Below, piece by piece: positions 1-16,170 of a stretch of 19,566 bases of DNA (position 1 is its first letter; each line of letters opens with the position of its first letter). The stretch lies in the NCBI GenBank assembly GCA_003573635.1, contig QUTJ01031791.1, positions 1 to 19,566 of the forward strand. The letters run 5' to 3'. Position numbers and translations under genes: made by a program. A model generated the notes under the pieces. The model did no database searches. It was not told the DNA's origin and saw only the letters and a list, made by a program, of their open reading frames with translations. The stretch comes from Goniomonas avonlea. Its lineage: Eukaryota > Cryptophyceae > Goniomonadida > Goniomonadaceae.

Positions 1-9
1 TGCCCGCAA

Positions 10-156
10 CATCAGATGGACACACGGTGCTCGCAACAGTTTTATTGTTTACTCAACACAGAACACTGGTCGAGATATGCGCATGCAGTTTGCCCATCAG
101 ATGGACACGCGGTGCTCGCAACAAGTTTTATTGTTTAGCTCAGCCCAGGACACTGG
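10..156. repeat. Diverged direct duplication, about 60 bp, period 85 bp
   Basis: The segment 10-69 recurs at 95-156 with a few substitutions and single-base indels. Both copies begin with CATCAGATGGACAC and end with ACACTGG. The left edge of the window cuts whatever lies before copy 1, so this may be the end of a longer array. Confidence 0.8.
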
Positions 157-275
157 ACCATGTCCAATCTGAGACCAGGAGTGACCGTGCTGCACGTCAC
201 TTTCCCCCCCATACGCGTCTGCGATCGTGTCTGAGAAAAGGTGTGGTCTCTTCGTTTCTGGATGCACGGGAAAAG

Positions 276-588
276 GTGCTCACGAGAAAAGGTTGTAATC
301 CTAGTTGCCTCAGTCCAGATAATTGGTATGTTCTACGCTCACCGCACGTCGATGCATCGAAGCCAAATTTAAAAACAAAAAAATGCCATACCTTTCGGTG
401 AGGAGTACGACCAAGATGGAGGCTGAGCGAACGACAGTCCACATGGAACTTTCAGCCCTGCAATGCCGGTGAGCAAGTTAATATTGCGGGGCAAAGCGCA
501 GCCACAGAAATCAAGAAGTGCTCACGAGAAAAGGTTGTAATCCTAGTTGCCTCAGGCCAGATAATTGGTATGTTCTACGCTCACCGCA
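276..588. repeat. 71-bp direct repeat in two nearly identical copies, 242 bp apart
   Basis: Copy A is 276-346 and copy B is 518-588. They differ at a single position (CAGTCC against CAGGCC near the middle) and diverge abruptly at both ends. Such high identity implies a recent segmental duplication or a dispersed element. No terminal inverted repeat, target-site duplication or coding capacity is visible. Confidence 0.85.
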
Positions 589-1192
589 TTCTCGAAACGC
601 TGGAAAATCATGGAAAGCGACGACTAACCTTCAGGAACTTCCCTTCATGCGGGCCTCGACGGATAGTGCAAGTGGCAAACCGAATCCTGAAGGAAGTGAG
701 ACAGGGCACCACGGACACACACGATTCAATCTCTAGAGAAACGGTCAGTGTAACTATGACATTTGAATCCTCCAGTGACTTGTTCAGACGTCAGGTTCGA
801 GTGGGAATGTGTCTTCAGTCCGCAGCCAAAAAAAGCAGAGAGGAGCAAAAATAAGGACGCTCACCACCGGTTATCCTTGGTTGAGGGCATCGGACTGGTC
901 AATCAGCTGCTGCGCATTGTTCCCTGTCGCGTGCGGCGGTCGCGCAATTCGCGACAGCGACAAATCGCTCATTTTGTGCTGGGGGTGGCGCACGAGGTTC
1001 GCGTAATTTCAAAAGGCGTTTTTGACTCGGTTGACAACACGATCCCTCCTTGTTGAGTCCGGCCACGTGTCATGCAGTTCCACCCGTTGTCAAAAAAAAT
1101 TCTCCCAACCGCAAATTTTTTGGTGGGTTTTAGGGCCGCGGACCCAACAACCTCCACAAACCGTTGAGAGCCGAGAGTCGGCGGTTAGCATC

Positions 1193-3169
1193 ATGATGCT
1201 GGGCACGCAGCTGCCGATGCTCCCTGGATTCAGCCTGTCAACCACTGTGGGGGTGAGTAATTTGCGTGCGCTTGGTCTTCTGTTTTTGTTCTGAACCAGT
1301 TTGCAGCAAGAGCGTTTCCCACGCGCCAAATTCTTTGACTTTAAGCAGGGCACTCAGTTTTACGACCCCAAGCGTCACACTCAGACGCATAATGGCCAAA
1401 AGTTCATGTTTCAGCCGCCACCTGGAAACTTTGAGCAACCAAGTGGCATCCCGAGTCGCACAAGTAATGAACACTTCTTTGGAGGCGGGACAGCAACCGC
1501 CGAAGATCTCAACTACCGGAGTAAATCAGCAATGAGTTTTGCCAGTGAGAGAAGCGGCCGAGCCAGCCCTGGCAAGTTCTCACCTCAAGCAACTTGGGGC
1601 AACACTCGGTGCGGAACTTCATTGGGTTTGAGCCACCAAGCTCCCGTTGATTTCTGCGATCTCGTTCGTTTCCGAGCTTACTTCAAGGAAGACATGGTGC
1701 ATGCTGCGGAGCCTTTTCGCATCCACGATTGCGTTCTTTCATGTTATCTGAAGGACAACACTTTCAGCATTCGTTTGCGTGCCCAAAAGAACAGTGGGAT
1801 GACGAGTGGGGTGATCTTGAGGCGGCAAGCATGCCTCGACTCCGACGGCAACCACAAGCATCCCTGGGAGTCCCTGCGCATCGGCTCTATCCTTTCAATC
1901 TATGGGCGAGAGTACCATTTGATTGATTGCGACGAGCGGACGAGGAACCGCTACATCGACATGCTGGATGTGCACCAGCCGGAGAAGATGCCGATTCCCA
2001 GCGATCCGTACCAGCAGCGAGAGTTATGGCAGGAGGAAATGCACGATAAGCGCATGAACGAACAACGTCAGCTTGATGCGTTCGGGCACAAGCGCCAGGG
2101 CGACTCGCAGAGCCGCTTCCTCGAGTTTGACCGCCAAGTGCTGCGGTTTTACTGTGTGTGGGACGACACCACCCATCAGTTCGGGGACAAGCGCTTTTTC
2201 GCGATGCATTGCTATCTCTGCGATATGACGATCGAAATCAAGGAGCTCCTAGGAAAGAATTCGGGTCGCTTCGCCAGTGGCTGCTTTTTGTCTCGCCAAC
2301 GCCTGCCTCGGACGTACAAGCTTCAGGATCTCTCCGAACACCACAAGTCAGACTCATTCATCTCCGACCACAACCTTCGAATCGGCAAGACTGTGAACGT
2401 CTTCGGCAAGCCTTTCCTATTGTATGATTGTGACGAGTTCACCAAGAACTATTACATTCAGAACTACGGGATGACCCCCAGCGAATTCGAGCCGATTGAT
2501 GTGTCGACAGCGCAGAAGCCGCCTGTCGTCGCGCCAACCCCGCGCCACAACGGTTTTGGACAAGAGTTGGACACCTACGAAAACACCAAGAGGCTGTTGC
2601 CGCGCCGCGTCAAGGGGGATGTGCAGCGTTGGATGAAGAACGACGGCCAGGAACTGAGGTTCGAGGCGAAATGGGTGGACGCCGTGCTTCCGTTTGACCT
2701 TGCCCGCCGGTTTTGCTTCACCTATTACGTTGGGGATGGCACCTGTGCCATTTTCGAGAACACTGCTGCGCAAGGTTCCAAGACGGTCGTTGTGCCCTCA
2801 AAGTTCCTCCAGCGCGGTCTCTTGAAAAAGGACGCCGACACCACGTTCCCGCAATACTACTCCCACAACGATCTCAGCATTGGTGCCCGCATCAAGGTGT
2901 ACGGCCGCACGTTTGAGCTGATCGATGTGGACGAAGCCTCCAAGAAGGTCCTCAAGACCCTTGGTGTGCCACTCCGATCAGCCCTCCGATCGCGCGGTGG
3001 TTCCCGCGGCAACTCTCGAGGCGACTCTCGGGGTGGGCGACCAGATTCCAATGATGGTCGTGCTGGTTCCAGAGGCAGCCAGAGGGTGGTGAGCACAGAG
3101 GGTGGCGAGACTCTAATTGTTGAATCTCCACCTCAATCACCCCCACATCCGAAGGACCAGTATGATTAG
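1193..3169 (+). CDS. EFHC1/Rib72-like axonemal protein with three DM10 domains
   Basis: Exons 1193-1252 and 1307-3169, with a 54-nt intron (GTGAGT donor, TTGCAG acceptor, phase 0); 640 aa. Exon 1 gives an N-terminus with LPMLPG, matching the LPFLPG start typical of EFHC1 and Rib72, and this decides the start. Three DM10 domains follow at about residues 137-236, 293-403 and 465-568. Each ends in the family pattern of a YGR, FGK or YGR turn followed by a D-C/V-D-E motif. In known relatives these are microtubule inner proteins of ciliary doublet microtubules, so the organism probably builds motile cilia. The C-terminus (about 579-612) is an Arg/Ser/Gly-rich tail, and I see no EF-hand loop there, unlike human EFHC1. 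Choosing the first or second of the two adjacent ATGs makes no practical difference. Confidence 0.95.
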
Positions 3170-3297
3170 AACGGTGCACACTCAGGCTCGTCGCAGGCCG
3201 GGATGGGCTAATAGCACTAGAGCAGGGCCGTAAAATGTACTAATACGATTGCCTCGACCCTGGAATGGTTTCGATTCCGACTCACTCTCTGAATGAC

Positions 3298-3303
3298 AAT
3301 AAA
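3298..3303 (+). terminator. Probable polyadenylation signal AATAAA of the EFHC1-like gene
   Basis: A canonical AATAAA hexamer lies 129 nt downstream of the stop codon on the coding strand and is followed by a T/G-rich stretch, as expected for a cleavage and polyadenylation site. Confidence 0.5.
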
Positions 3304-3442
3304 TGTTGCTTCCGTTGTAAACGCAGTCTCTGGTGCGGAGAGAGTTCTCGCTGACGTTTGGTCAAGCAAAAGGCTGCGGGTGCTGTCTTCTGCCCGTCAC
3401 GGTCTGTTGTCACACATCAGCACTACTCTCTCTCGGTGCTTG

Positions 3443-3446
<4 letters not shown>

Positions 3447-3483
<37 letters not shown>
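3447..3483. repeat. CT/GA dinucleotide microsatellite, about 18 units
   Basis: An uninterrupted run of CT repeats lies between the convergent 3' ends of the EFHC1-like and PAH genes. A shorter CT run precedes it at about 3425-3434. Confidence 0.95.
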
Positions 3484-3484
<1 letters not shown>

Positions 3485-3649
3485 ACGCCTCCGACCGATC
3501 CACCCAAGTGAGTGGGATGGGCCCTCTTCAGGAACCCCTTCAATGCCTTGTTGAACCCTAGGTTTTAACAGAAAGTAATTACAAAGGTTGGCCGAGGCGG
3601 AGTCAAAGCACAAACCCAAATTAAGAATGATAGATGCATTCGTTCGTGG

Positions 3650-4466
3650 TCATTGAGGGGCAGCAGAAACCGAGTTGACCCAGCGTTTGGCTTCTTGCCA
3701 TGTGACATATGAGACAATCTCCTCGACCCGCACAGACTTCACGAGGGGCAACACATTTTGTCCGTTCTTCTGCAAAATCCGTTGAGAGTCGGTGAAGCGC
3801 GACAGGCCCGAAACACACCTTCCATCGCCGGCGCGGTGTCCCCTTCCGAGAATGCACAGGGGCACTCTGAAGAGTACTTGCATGCGATGGCGAGCTGGTG
3901 TTGCTCGCTTTCCATGCGCTTGTCTCACCACTGGCCTGGTTCCACTCAGAAAGCAGGTCTGGGTGTCCCCTTAGAACTTGGGCCATGCGCTCCCGCGTTT
4001 CGTAGACACTCAGAGGGACTTTTGTATCTTCCTCCTGCGTTCACAGATGACTAAGGGAATGGAACACACGGCTCTTACGTTGAAATACTGCAGGATATCT
4101 CGATACTTCTTGATCTTCCCAGAGTTGTTTGCAAACCTGTGGAGGATTTTCTTGTGAAGCACCTGCGCTTTCTTGTTGCCCGACTCAGGGTGAGCAGGCG
4201 CTGGGACAGAGGCTTGAAGCCTTGGAGGTAAAAATTCGTTCAATTCAAGAATGAGCACTGGGTGACCGGTAAGCAGGCTGGAAAGAAGTTTCCCACACGC
4301 AACTGTGGTGATCCTGTTGACCGTCAGCCCAGCATCAACGTGTGTGGCATCAATCGCACTTGTGAGCCTTGAAATCGTTGATAACATCAAGAAAGTTCTG
4401 AAATTTTTCACTGGGGAGGGCGGCTCTGACTCGCTCAAGATACCTGACTGCCTGGCTGACGTCCAT
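3650..4466 (-). CDS. Small Sin3-like protein with two paired amphipathic helix (PAH) domains
   Basis: Exons 4466-4360, 4313-4079, 4034-3929 and 3894-3650; introns of 46, 44 and 34 nt; 230 aa. PAH1 starts almost at the first residue (MDVSQAVRYLERVR) and includes FLDVINDFKAHK and the hallmark GHPVLILELNEFLPP. PAH2 includes HRFANNSGKIKKYRDILQYF and RGHPDLLSEWNQ. In Sin3 proteins these four-helix domains bind short amphipathic helices of transcription factors. The usual Sin3 histone-deacetylase interaction region and C-terminal domain are absent, so this is a stand-alone adaptor or possible competitor rather than full Sin3 (inference). The last ~80 residues, ending SVSAAPQ, match nothing I know. 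The 34-nt intron is short but restores frame exactly after WNQ; GTGGTG three bases upstream is an alternative donor. The exon 4 structure is the least certain part. Confidence 0.85.
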
Positions 4467-4560
4467 CGCGCGGTTCGGCATTGGCTATCGCAGCTAGCTA
4501 CCGGTGGTTGCAACTACCGCGAAGCTCACCTCGTTAAGTTTTGGGGCCCAGAGGCTCAGC
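4467..4560. promoter_or_regulatory. 94-bp bidirectional promoter between the PAH and LYR genes
   Basis: The start codons of two divergent genes are only 94 bp apart. Inside are ACCGGT (4500-4505), an 18-bp near-palindrome (4502-4519, arms CGGTGGTTG and CAACTACCG, one mismatch, with GTTGCAAC at its core) almost exactly at the midpoint, and a CCAAT-type box (ATTGG on the plus strand, about 4480-4484). No TATA box is visible. Confidence 0.6.
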
Positions 4561-4866
4561 ATGCTGGTGAACATGGCGTATCGCCGCATCCTGCGTGCTG
4601 GGAGGCGCTTCCCATCACAGTCGCCAGAAGAAGCGCAGCAAGTTTATACATTCGTTGCTAATTGTGCACGGCAGGAATTCCGGAGGAGGAACTCCGACTT
4701 GGAGCTGGCTTCGAAGGTCGCAGAAACTTTGGAGAACGTGCGTCTTGGGTCTGATGCTTGGAAGCTCGTGGCGCTTGGTTCACTTGGAAGGGGCAACAAA
4801 GAGTACCGGACATTGCTCATCAATGAATTTTTTGAAATCAGCCGGAACTCGGAGCAAGTGACCTGA
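4561..4866 (+). CDS. LYR-motif (complex 1 LYR family) protein
   Basis: A single exon of 101 codons plus stop. The N-terminus reads MAYRRILRAGRRFP, the LYR-family pattern of a Tyr-Arg pair followed by Leu-Arg and an F-P turn. Downstream come RQEFRRRNSDLE, matching the conserved R-x-x-F-R-x-N segment, and amphipathic helices. Known LYRM proteins are small mitochondrial subunits or assembly factors for Fe-S proteins and respiratory complexes, usually bound to acyl carrier protein; which member this is cannot be decided. The start could be the ATG at 4561 or the in-frame ATG at 4573, directly before the YRR motif. It is divergent from the PAH gene. The last ~25 residues, after the LYR core, are not recognisable. 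Confidence 0.75.
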   Translation: MLVNMAYRRILRAGRRFPSQSPEEAQQVYTFVANCARQEFRRRNSDLELASKVAETLENVRLGSDAWKLVALGSLGRGNKEYRTLLINEFFEISRNSEQVT

Positions 4867-5257
4867 GCATTAGGTCGATGGGCTGCTTGCTCTGACAATG
4901 ACCGCTTTCCTGACCGCTTGCATTCGAGGTCTCTCTTCCGGGATGAATCTATCGGCTCGTGCACTGGTTTACTTGCTGTAATTATGTGATTGGGCGTAAA
5001 TACACGAAGATTGACACACCTTCTGAGACTGTGGGTGCTCTCGACTGAGATCTAGCGCGTGGTTTGCGTCGCCCTCAGATGATCTCCTGTTCCCCGGTCC
5101 AAGGTTGATTTATGGTTTCCGCTCACAACCGATTTTGTCACGGTTCACTGACGCTGACAGCGTGGTTCTTGAACTCGACACTCTTGGCAGAGTGGCGGAG
5201 AGGGCGCGCGCGCTCTCGGTGGTGCATGCGCGGTGGGACACTCGACGCTGGCACTCC
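4867..5257. other. Intergenic region with no recognisable gene
   Basis: This is the 3' flank of the LYR gene. It contains a GC-alternating stretch (about 5205-5212) but no gene, RNA gene or long repeat that I can support. If the tentative minus-strand gene ending at 5258 has further exons they would lie here; a continuation of its frame is open to a TGA at about 5143, but the splicing is unclear. Confidence 0.4.
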
Positions 5258-5532
5258 TCACACGGTCGTGCTGGGGCTGACATTCACCACCCATCCAAAA
5301 GTTGGGGCACCCAACTGTGACCGACCAGGGAAGACGACATCAACCATACCCTGTAACTCCTGGAATTTGATGATCTTGTGAGTTTGAGGATCTGGATGGG
5401 TGGTTATCTGGTCGACCTACTGTAAAATGAAAGTTCCTGCTGCGAAACCCGAAAGTGGGTATCCTGAAGGTGGATGCATGGCAAGGAAACTGAGCAGGGA
5501 GCGGGCGGGCGCTGACCTTCACCGAGGCCCAT
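5258..5532 (-). CDS. Tentative small protein of unknown function, possibly with a ~29-nt intron
   Basis: I do not recognise this protein. A frame from ATG at 5532 joins another at 5391 if a 29-nt GT-AG intron (5392-5420, donor GTAGGT) is removed. The phase matches exactly and gives about 81 aa containing FQELQGMVDVVFPGRSQLG and PTFGWVVNVSPSTT, which look like real folded-protein sequence. A TATAAA-like element lies upstream on the same strand (about 5620-5626). Three doubts remain: the intron is shorter than nearly all others here; a second possible 33-nt intron (starting at 5522) may also be removed; and the 3' end may continue by splicing near 5260 or from 5306. The opposite strand has open frames but looks less protein-like. 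Confidence 0.35.
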
Positions 5533-5857
5533 CAATGTGGGAGCTGCAACACTCTCGAAAACATTAACAGCTGTTGATAATAATCAGGCGAGAAGGAGTT
5601 GTCTTGGTATAAAGATTTATAGGGTTCCAGCGGAGTGTCAAAGTCAAGCTCAGCAGACGGGGAAGGGGTTTGAAACTGGGAGGAGTCGGCTCCAGGTGCA
5701 TTGGCACGGCACACCGCGAGTGAGGCAGCAGCCCGGTTGCAGTGCTTGCGGGCAGGGTCCACATCCCACCAGCGCACAACTGCCAGGATCTGCCCCAGCC
5801 CTCGTCGGCAACATTGGTCTGGAGAGAAGAGAGGCAGAGCGACAAGCAGCGTTGCGG
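5533..5857. other. 3' flank of DDX46, possible promoter of the small minus-strand gene
   Basis: No convincing gene is seen. On the minus strand it carries the DDX46 3' UTR and a TATAAA-like element at about 5620-5626, followed by a short ATG frame (5564-5532) of 10 codons. Confidence 0.4.
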
Positions 5858-13967
<8,110 letters not shown>

Positions 13968-14139
13968 CGTTCTCTCGCACTTAGAGCCAGGTCAAAGGTG
14001 ACAGGCACGATACCGGTTGATGATGTGATCAATCATCAATCATCACTTTAGGTACGTATGAAATGAGAACTCACAGTTTCCGCTATTCATACGCTCTTCG
14101 AGGTGGGTTTGAAGTGGATAGGGCGTTCGTCGTCACAGC
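13968..14139. promoter_or_regulatory. 172-bp bidirectional promoter between DDX46 and NDUFA12
   Basis: It separates the start codons of two divergent genes. It holds ACCGGT (14012-14017) running directly into a perfect inverted repeat with 8-bp arms, TTGATGAT (14017-14024) and ATCATCAA (14032-14039), around a spacer containing the palindrome TGATCA (14026-14031). A further ATCATCA half-site follows. No TATA box is seen. Confidence 0.6.
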
Positions 14140-14737
14140 ATGTCGAGAACAATCGCGGCGTTCAAGAATGTGCTTACGGTGCGTTGGTGAATCGTTGTGG
14201 CATAGCTTACAGGCGCATCCAGGAACTCTCGCATGGAAAGGAGGGGTTTCGCCGTTTGATGATGTTCAAAGGCGTCAAGGCTGGTGGAGTCTGCGTTGGC
14301 ACTGACAAATTCGGAAACAAGTATTTCGAGGACAAGAGCGAACAGTGTGGTACGTGTCGATCAACCTTGGTGGCGTTTAAACTTTTCATTGTAACAGATC
14401 GTGCTCGCTGGGTGGACTATGCCGACACCCAACAGTTCGATCCGACCATGGTGCCCCCTGAGTGGCATGGATGGCTGCATCGAATCACTGACAAGACACC
14501 AGACCAGGTATCACCATGAACTTTCCACACAACTTGATCACCACTCACGCTCCAACCCAGCTTGGGAAACCCGAGAAGTACGAGGCGGATCATCAATTCC
14601 ACCCGCTCGTCGGAGGGCCCACTTACCACCCACCGGGTCATTTTGCCAGCCACAACCCGAAAAAGCAAGAGGAAGGCGCACGAATTGGCAGCAAAAATCC
14701 ACAGTATCAGGCATGGCAGCCCCCGACGGGGTTTTAA
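14140..14737 (+). CDS. NDUFA12: Mitochondrial complex I accessory subunit NDUFA12 (B17.2 family)
   Basis: Exons 14140-14178, 14223-14349, 14398-14507 and 14561-14737; introns of 44, 48 and 53 nt; 150 aa, close to the usual 145-160. The family signature is clear: VGTDKFGNKYFED, RWVDYAD, the strongly conserved VPPEWHGWLH, and a C-terminal YQAWQPP. NDUFA12 sits in the matrix arm of NADH:ubiquinone oxidoreductase near NDUFS6. Exon 1 (MSRTIAAFKNVLT) is inferred from ATG position, a GTGCGT donor and frame phase; a different first exon is possible. Intron 2 is 48 nt, in frame and stop-free, so retention would insert 16 residues between the conserved YFED and RWVDY blocks. Confidence 0.9.
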
Positions 14738-14809
14738 ATTGACCAGTCTCAATTTTAATAATTCAAATACACTGCTGCAAATTCAGAAGGTCTGTGCTCT
14801 CGTCCTGTT
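14738..14809. other. 72-bp convergent 3' region of NDUFA12 and the GNAT gene
   Basis: Both genes end here tail to tail with only 72 bp between stop codons, so their 3' UTRs must be very short or overlap. An AT-rich stretch (about 14735-14770) lacks a perfect AATAAA on either strand. Confidence 0.5.
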
Positions 14810-15514
14810 TCATTCCGTCTTGTCTTGGTGAGAAAGTTGCAGCAATGTGAAACCCGAAAACCCCAGCCTGGTCTGGCATTCAGCGTTATTCCCTTTTCCC
14901 AAGGAAACAAATCCGAGCCGCAGGTATAGATTCAATGCGTTGATGTTGTCTGGGTGGCAGCTGACGAGTGTCTGAGAACACTTCCCGGCGCCATCGCGTA
15001 AGACGGCAGAGATAGCTGCTGCGGCCGCACCTCGCCCTCGGAACTCGGGCAAAGTGTAAACGGCCTCGAGGCACCAGGTGTCATCCCAGGAAGCTTCTGG
15101 AAAAGAGTTCTCCAAAAACGCGATGTTTGACCATGCAGCGTTAAACTCAGGGTCGGAGAGTGAAACCACCTTCCGAAGGGGCGCTTCACAATCTGCCAGC
15201 AATGACAAACCGCAATACCCAACGGCAGAGGCAATCGGCTTCAGGGACTCTGATTCTCGAGCAACAAAGAAACGATGAAAGTTAAAAGGATGGTCCTCTT
15301 CACTCAAGACGAGAGCGGTGAGAGCCGGCAACGCTGGACAAGCGTCAGTAAACCGATTACAACAAGAGCCAAGGCAATCACCGAGTTCTTTGTGCCCTTC
15401 AAAAACAAGGTCCCAGAGGCCAACCCCCGTGTGTGCACGTTCAGATTCCAAGAGCGCCTGGGCTAAAAATGGAGCGTCGTCGCCGATGGCCCGCTCGACA
15501 AAGTATCCCACCAT
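14810..15514 (-). CDS. GNAT-family N-acetyltransferase
   Basis: A single exon of 234 aa. The acetyl-CoA-binding motif A is visible at about 150-170: EAVYTLPEFRGRGAAAAAI, with the R-G-R-G-A loop. It is followed at about 190-202 by NINALNLYLRLGF, the usual N-A-x-x-L-Y-x-x-x-G-F motif B. The first ~130 residues are more variable and probably form the substrate-binding half. The substrate is unknown. I chose the ATG at 15514; the frame stays open upstream to 15862, but that extension is antisense to the spliced orphan gene and crosses the likely promoter. No intron is needed, unlike most genes here. Confidence 0.85.
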   Translation of the reverse strand: MVGYFVERAIGDDAPFLAQALLESERAHTGVGLWDLVFEGHKELGDCLGSCCNRFTDACPALPALTALVLSEEDHPFNFHRFFVARESESLKPIASAVGYCGLSLLADCEAPLRKVVSLSDPEFNAAWSNIAFLENSFPEASWDDTWCLEAVYTLPEFRGRGAAAAAISAVLRDGAGKCSQTLVSCHPDNINALNLYLRLGFVSLGKGNNAECQTRLGFSGFTLLQLSHQDKTE

Positions 15515-15630
15515 TGACCCCCGGAGCTGACCGGTACCGTACAGGTATCGTCTGTTGTGTATGTACCATATGGACAGGTGGGGGTTTTCTTTTGACCTTG
15601 ATTCGTGGCTCTCCAAAGCCCGAGGCTGTG
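15515..15630. promoter_or_regulatory. 116-bp bidirectional promoter between the GNAT gene and the orphan gene
   Basis: It lies between two divergent ATGs. It contains ACCGGT (15530-15535) overlapping the perfect 8-bp palindrome CGGTACCG (15532-15539), just 16 bp upstream of the GNAT start. No TATA box is evident. Confidence 0.5.
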
Positions 15631-15868
15631 ATGTTGTTTTCTCAGCTTTTGGGGTCCCAGGCGCTCGACTGGGTAAGTTTCTTCTCGTCTTGATATTTGA
15701 ATATTCACTACCTGTTACCAGGTTGGTCAGTCCTCCATCACCGGGTGGGGTGAGGACGACTACTTGAACCAGGGTGGCGTCGGTAGTGGAGGCAACAACA
15801 ACGGTCAAAAAATGGCAGTGTTCAAGTGTCCGCCTCCGGTGGATTGCACCTTGGGACCACACTCATAA
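15631..15868 (+). CDS. Orphan 62-aa protein with one intron
   Basis: Exons 15631-15672 and 15722-15868, with a 49-nt intron (GTAAGT donor, TTACCAG acceptor, phase 0). I do not recognise the protein. It starts MLFSQLLGSQALDW, continues with GQSSITGWGEDDYLN, has a Gly/Asn-rich linker (GGVGSGGNNNG) and ends with KCPPPVDCTLGPHS, including two cysteines. The perfect donor, pyrimidine-rich acceptor and intron length typical of this window support a real gene, as does its head-to-head position with the GNAT gene. An upstream exon cannot be excluded, so it could be the 3' part of a slightly larger gene. Confidence 0.5.
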
Positions 15869-16170
15869 CTTAAAAGAAGTGTTCATTGTACTAGCTGTTT
15901 CATGGTAACAGCACTTAGTGAAGAGACTGCAAGGAACTCTGGTTTCGGCTGATTTGATTGCCAATTGAGTCTGTTGATGCATCTTCTTGATGGAATTCAC
16001 CACACAGAGTCTTCTTCTGATTCCAAAAACATCCATAATCGAACATCAGGGAGGCCCTAAACGACGGTGCTTTTCCAAGGCAAGTTCTGAGTCTTGGATG
16101 AAATCAACGCGTTAGGTCTCAACCAAACAGATCGTTGAAGCCAAAATTTACAAAGACAGCAATCTTTTTG
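15869..16170. other. Convergent intergenic region with no recognisable gene
   Basis: This is the 3' flank of the orphan gene and of the metallophosphoesterase. I see no repeat, RNA gene or conserved frame in it. Confidence 0.5.

Larger units (their letters stand above)
1..1192. other. Repeat-rich intergenic region upstream of the EFHC1-like gene; no supported gene
   Basis: No reading frame here resembles a protein family I know. The stretch contains two internal duplications (10-69 with 95-156, and 276-346 with 518-588), listed separately. The best uninterrupted frame starting with ATG is 570-854 (+, 94 codons); its first part looks protein-like, but its first codons lie inside the 71-bp duplicated segment and it matches nothing I recognise, so I do not call it a gene. 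Just upstream of the EFHC1-like start are an ACCGGT hexamer (866-871), a short hairpin-capable stretch around 946-960 and the inverted repeat GTTGACAAC (1030-1038). The 5' UTR and promoter of the EFHC1-like gene must lie in the right part of this region. Confidence 0.5.
3170..3649. other. Tail-to-tail intergenic region between the EFHC1-like and PAH genes
   Basis: No gene is supported here. It holds the probable 3' UTR of the EFHC1-like gene with an AATAAA signal, a CT microsatellite, and the 3' flank of the oppositely oriented PAH gene. Confidence 0.6.

Noticed and set aside
570-854. ATG frame starting MFYAH, like the N-terminus of cohesin subunit Rad21/Scc1
   Set aside because: Only about five residues match; the conserved continuation (LSK-GPLA-WLAA) is absent in all frames and the start lies inside a duplicated 71-bp repeat.
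4644-4964. 106-codon minus-strand frame opposite the LYR gene
   Set aside because: No recognisable motif, and it is the shadow of a frame with clear LYR-family features.
5105-5381. Plus-strand frames (71 and 89 codons) opposite the tentative small gene
   Set aside because: Arg/Ser/His-rich composition and no splice support; the opposite strand looks more protein-like, though neither is certain.
15515-15862. N-terminal extension of the GNAT protein by about 116 codons
   Set aside because: The frame is open but antisense to a spliced plus-strand gene with a perfect donor, and the extension has no recognisable domain.
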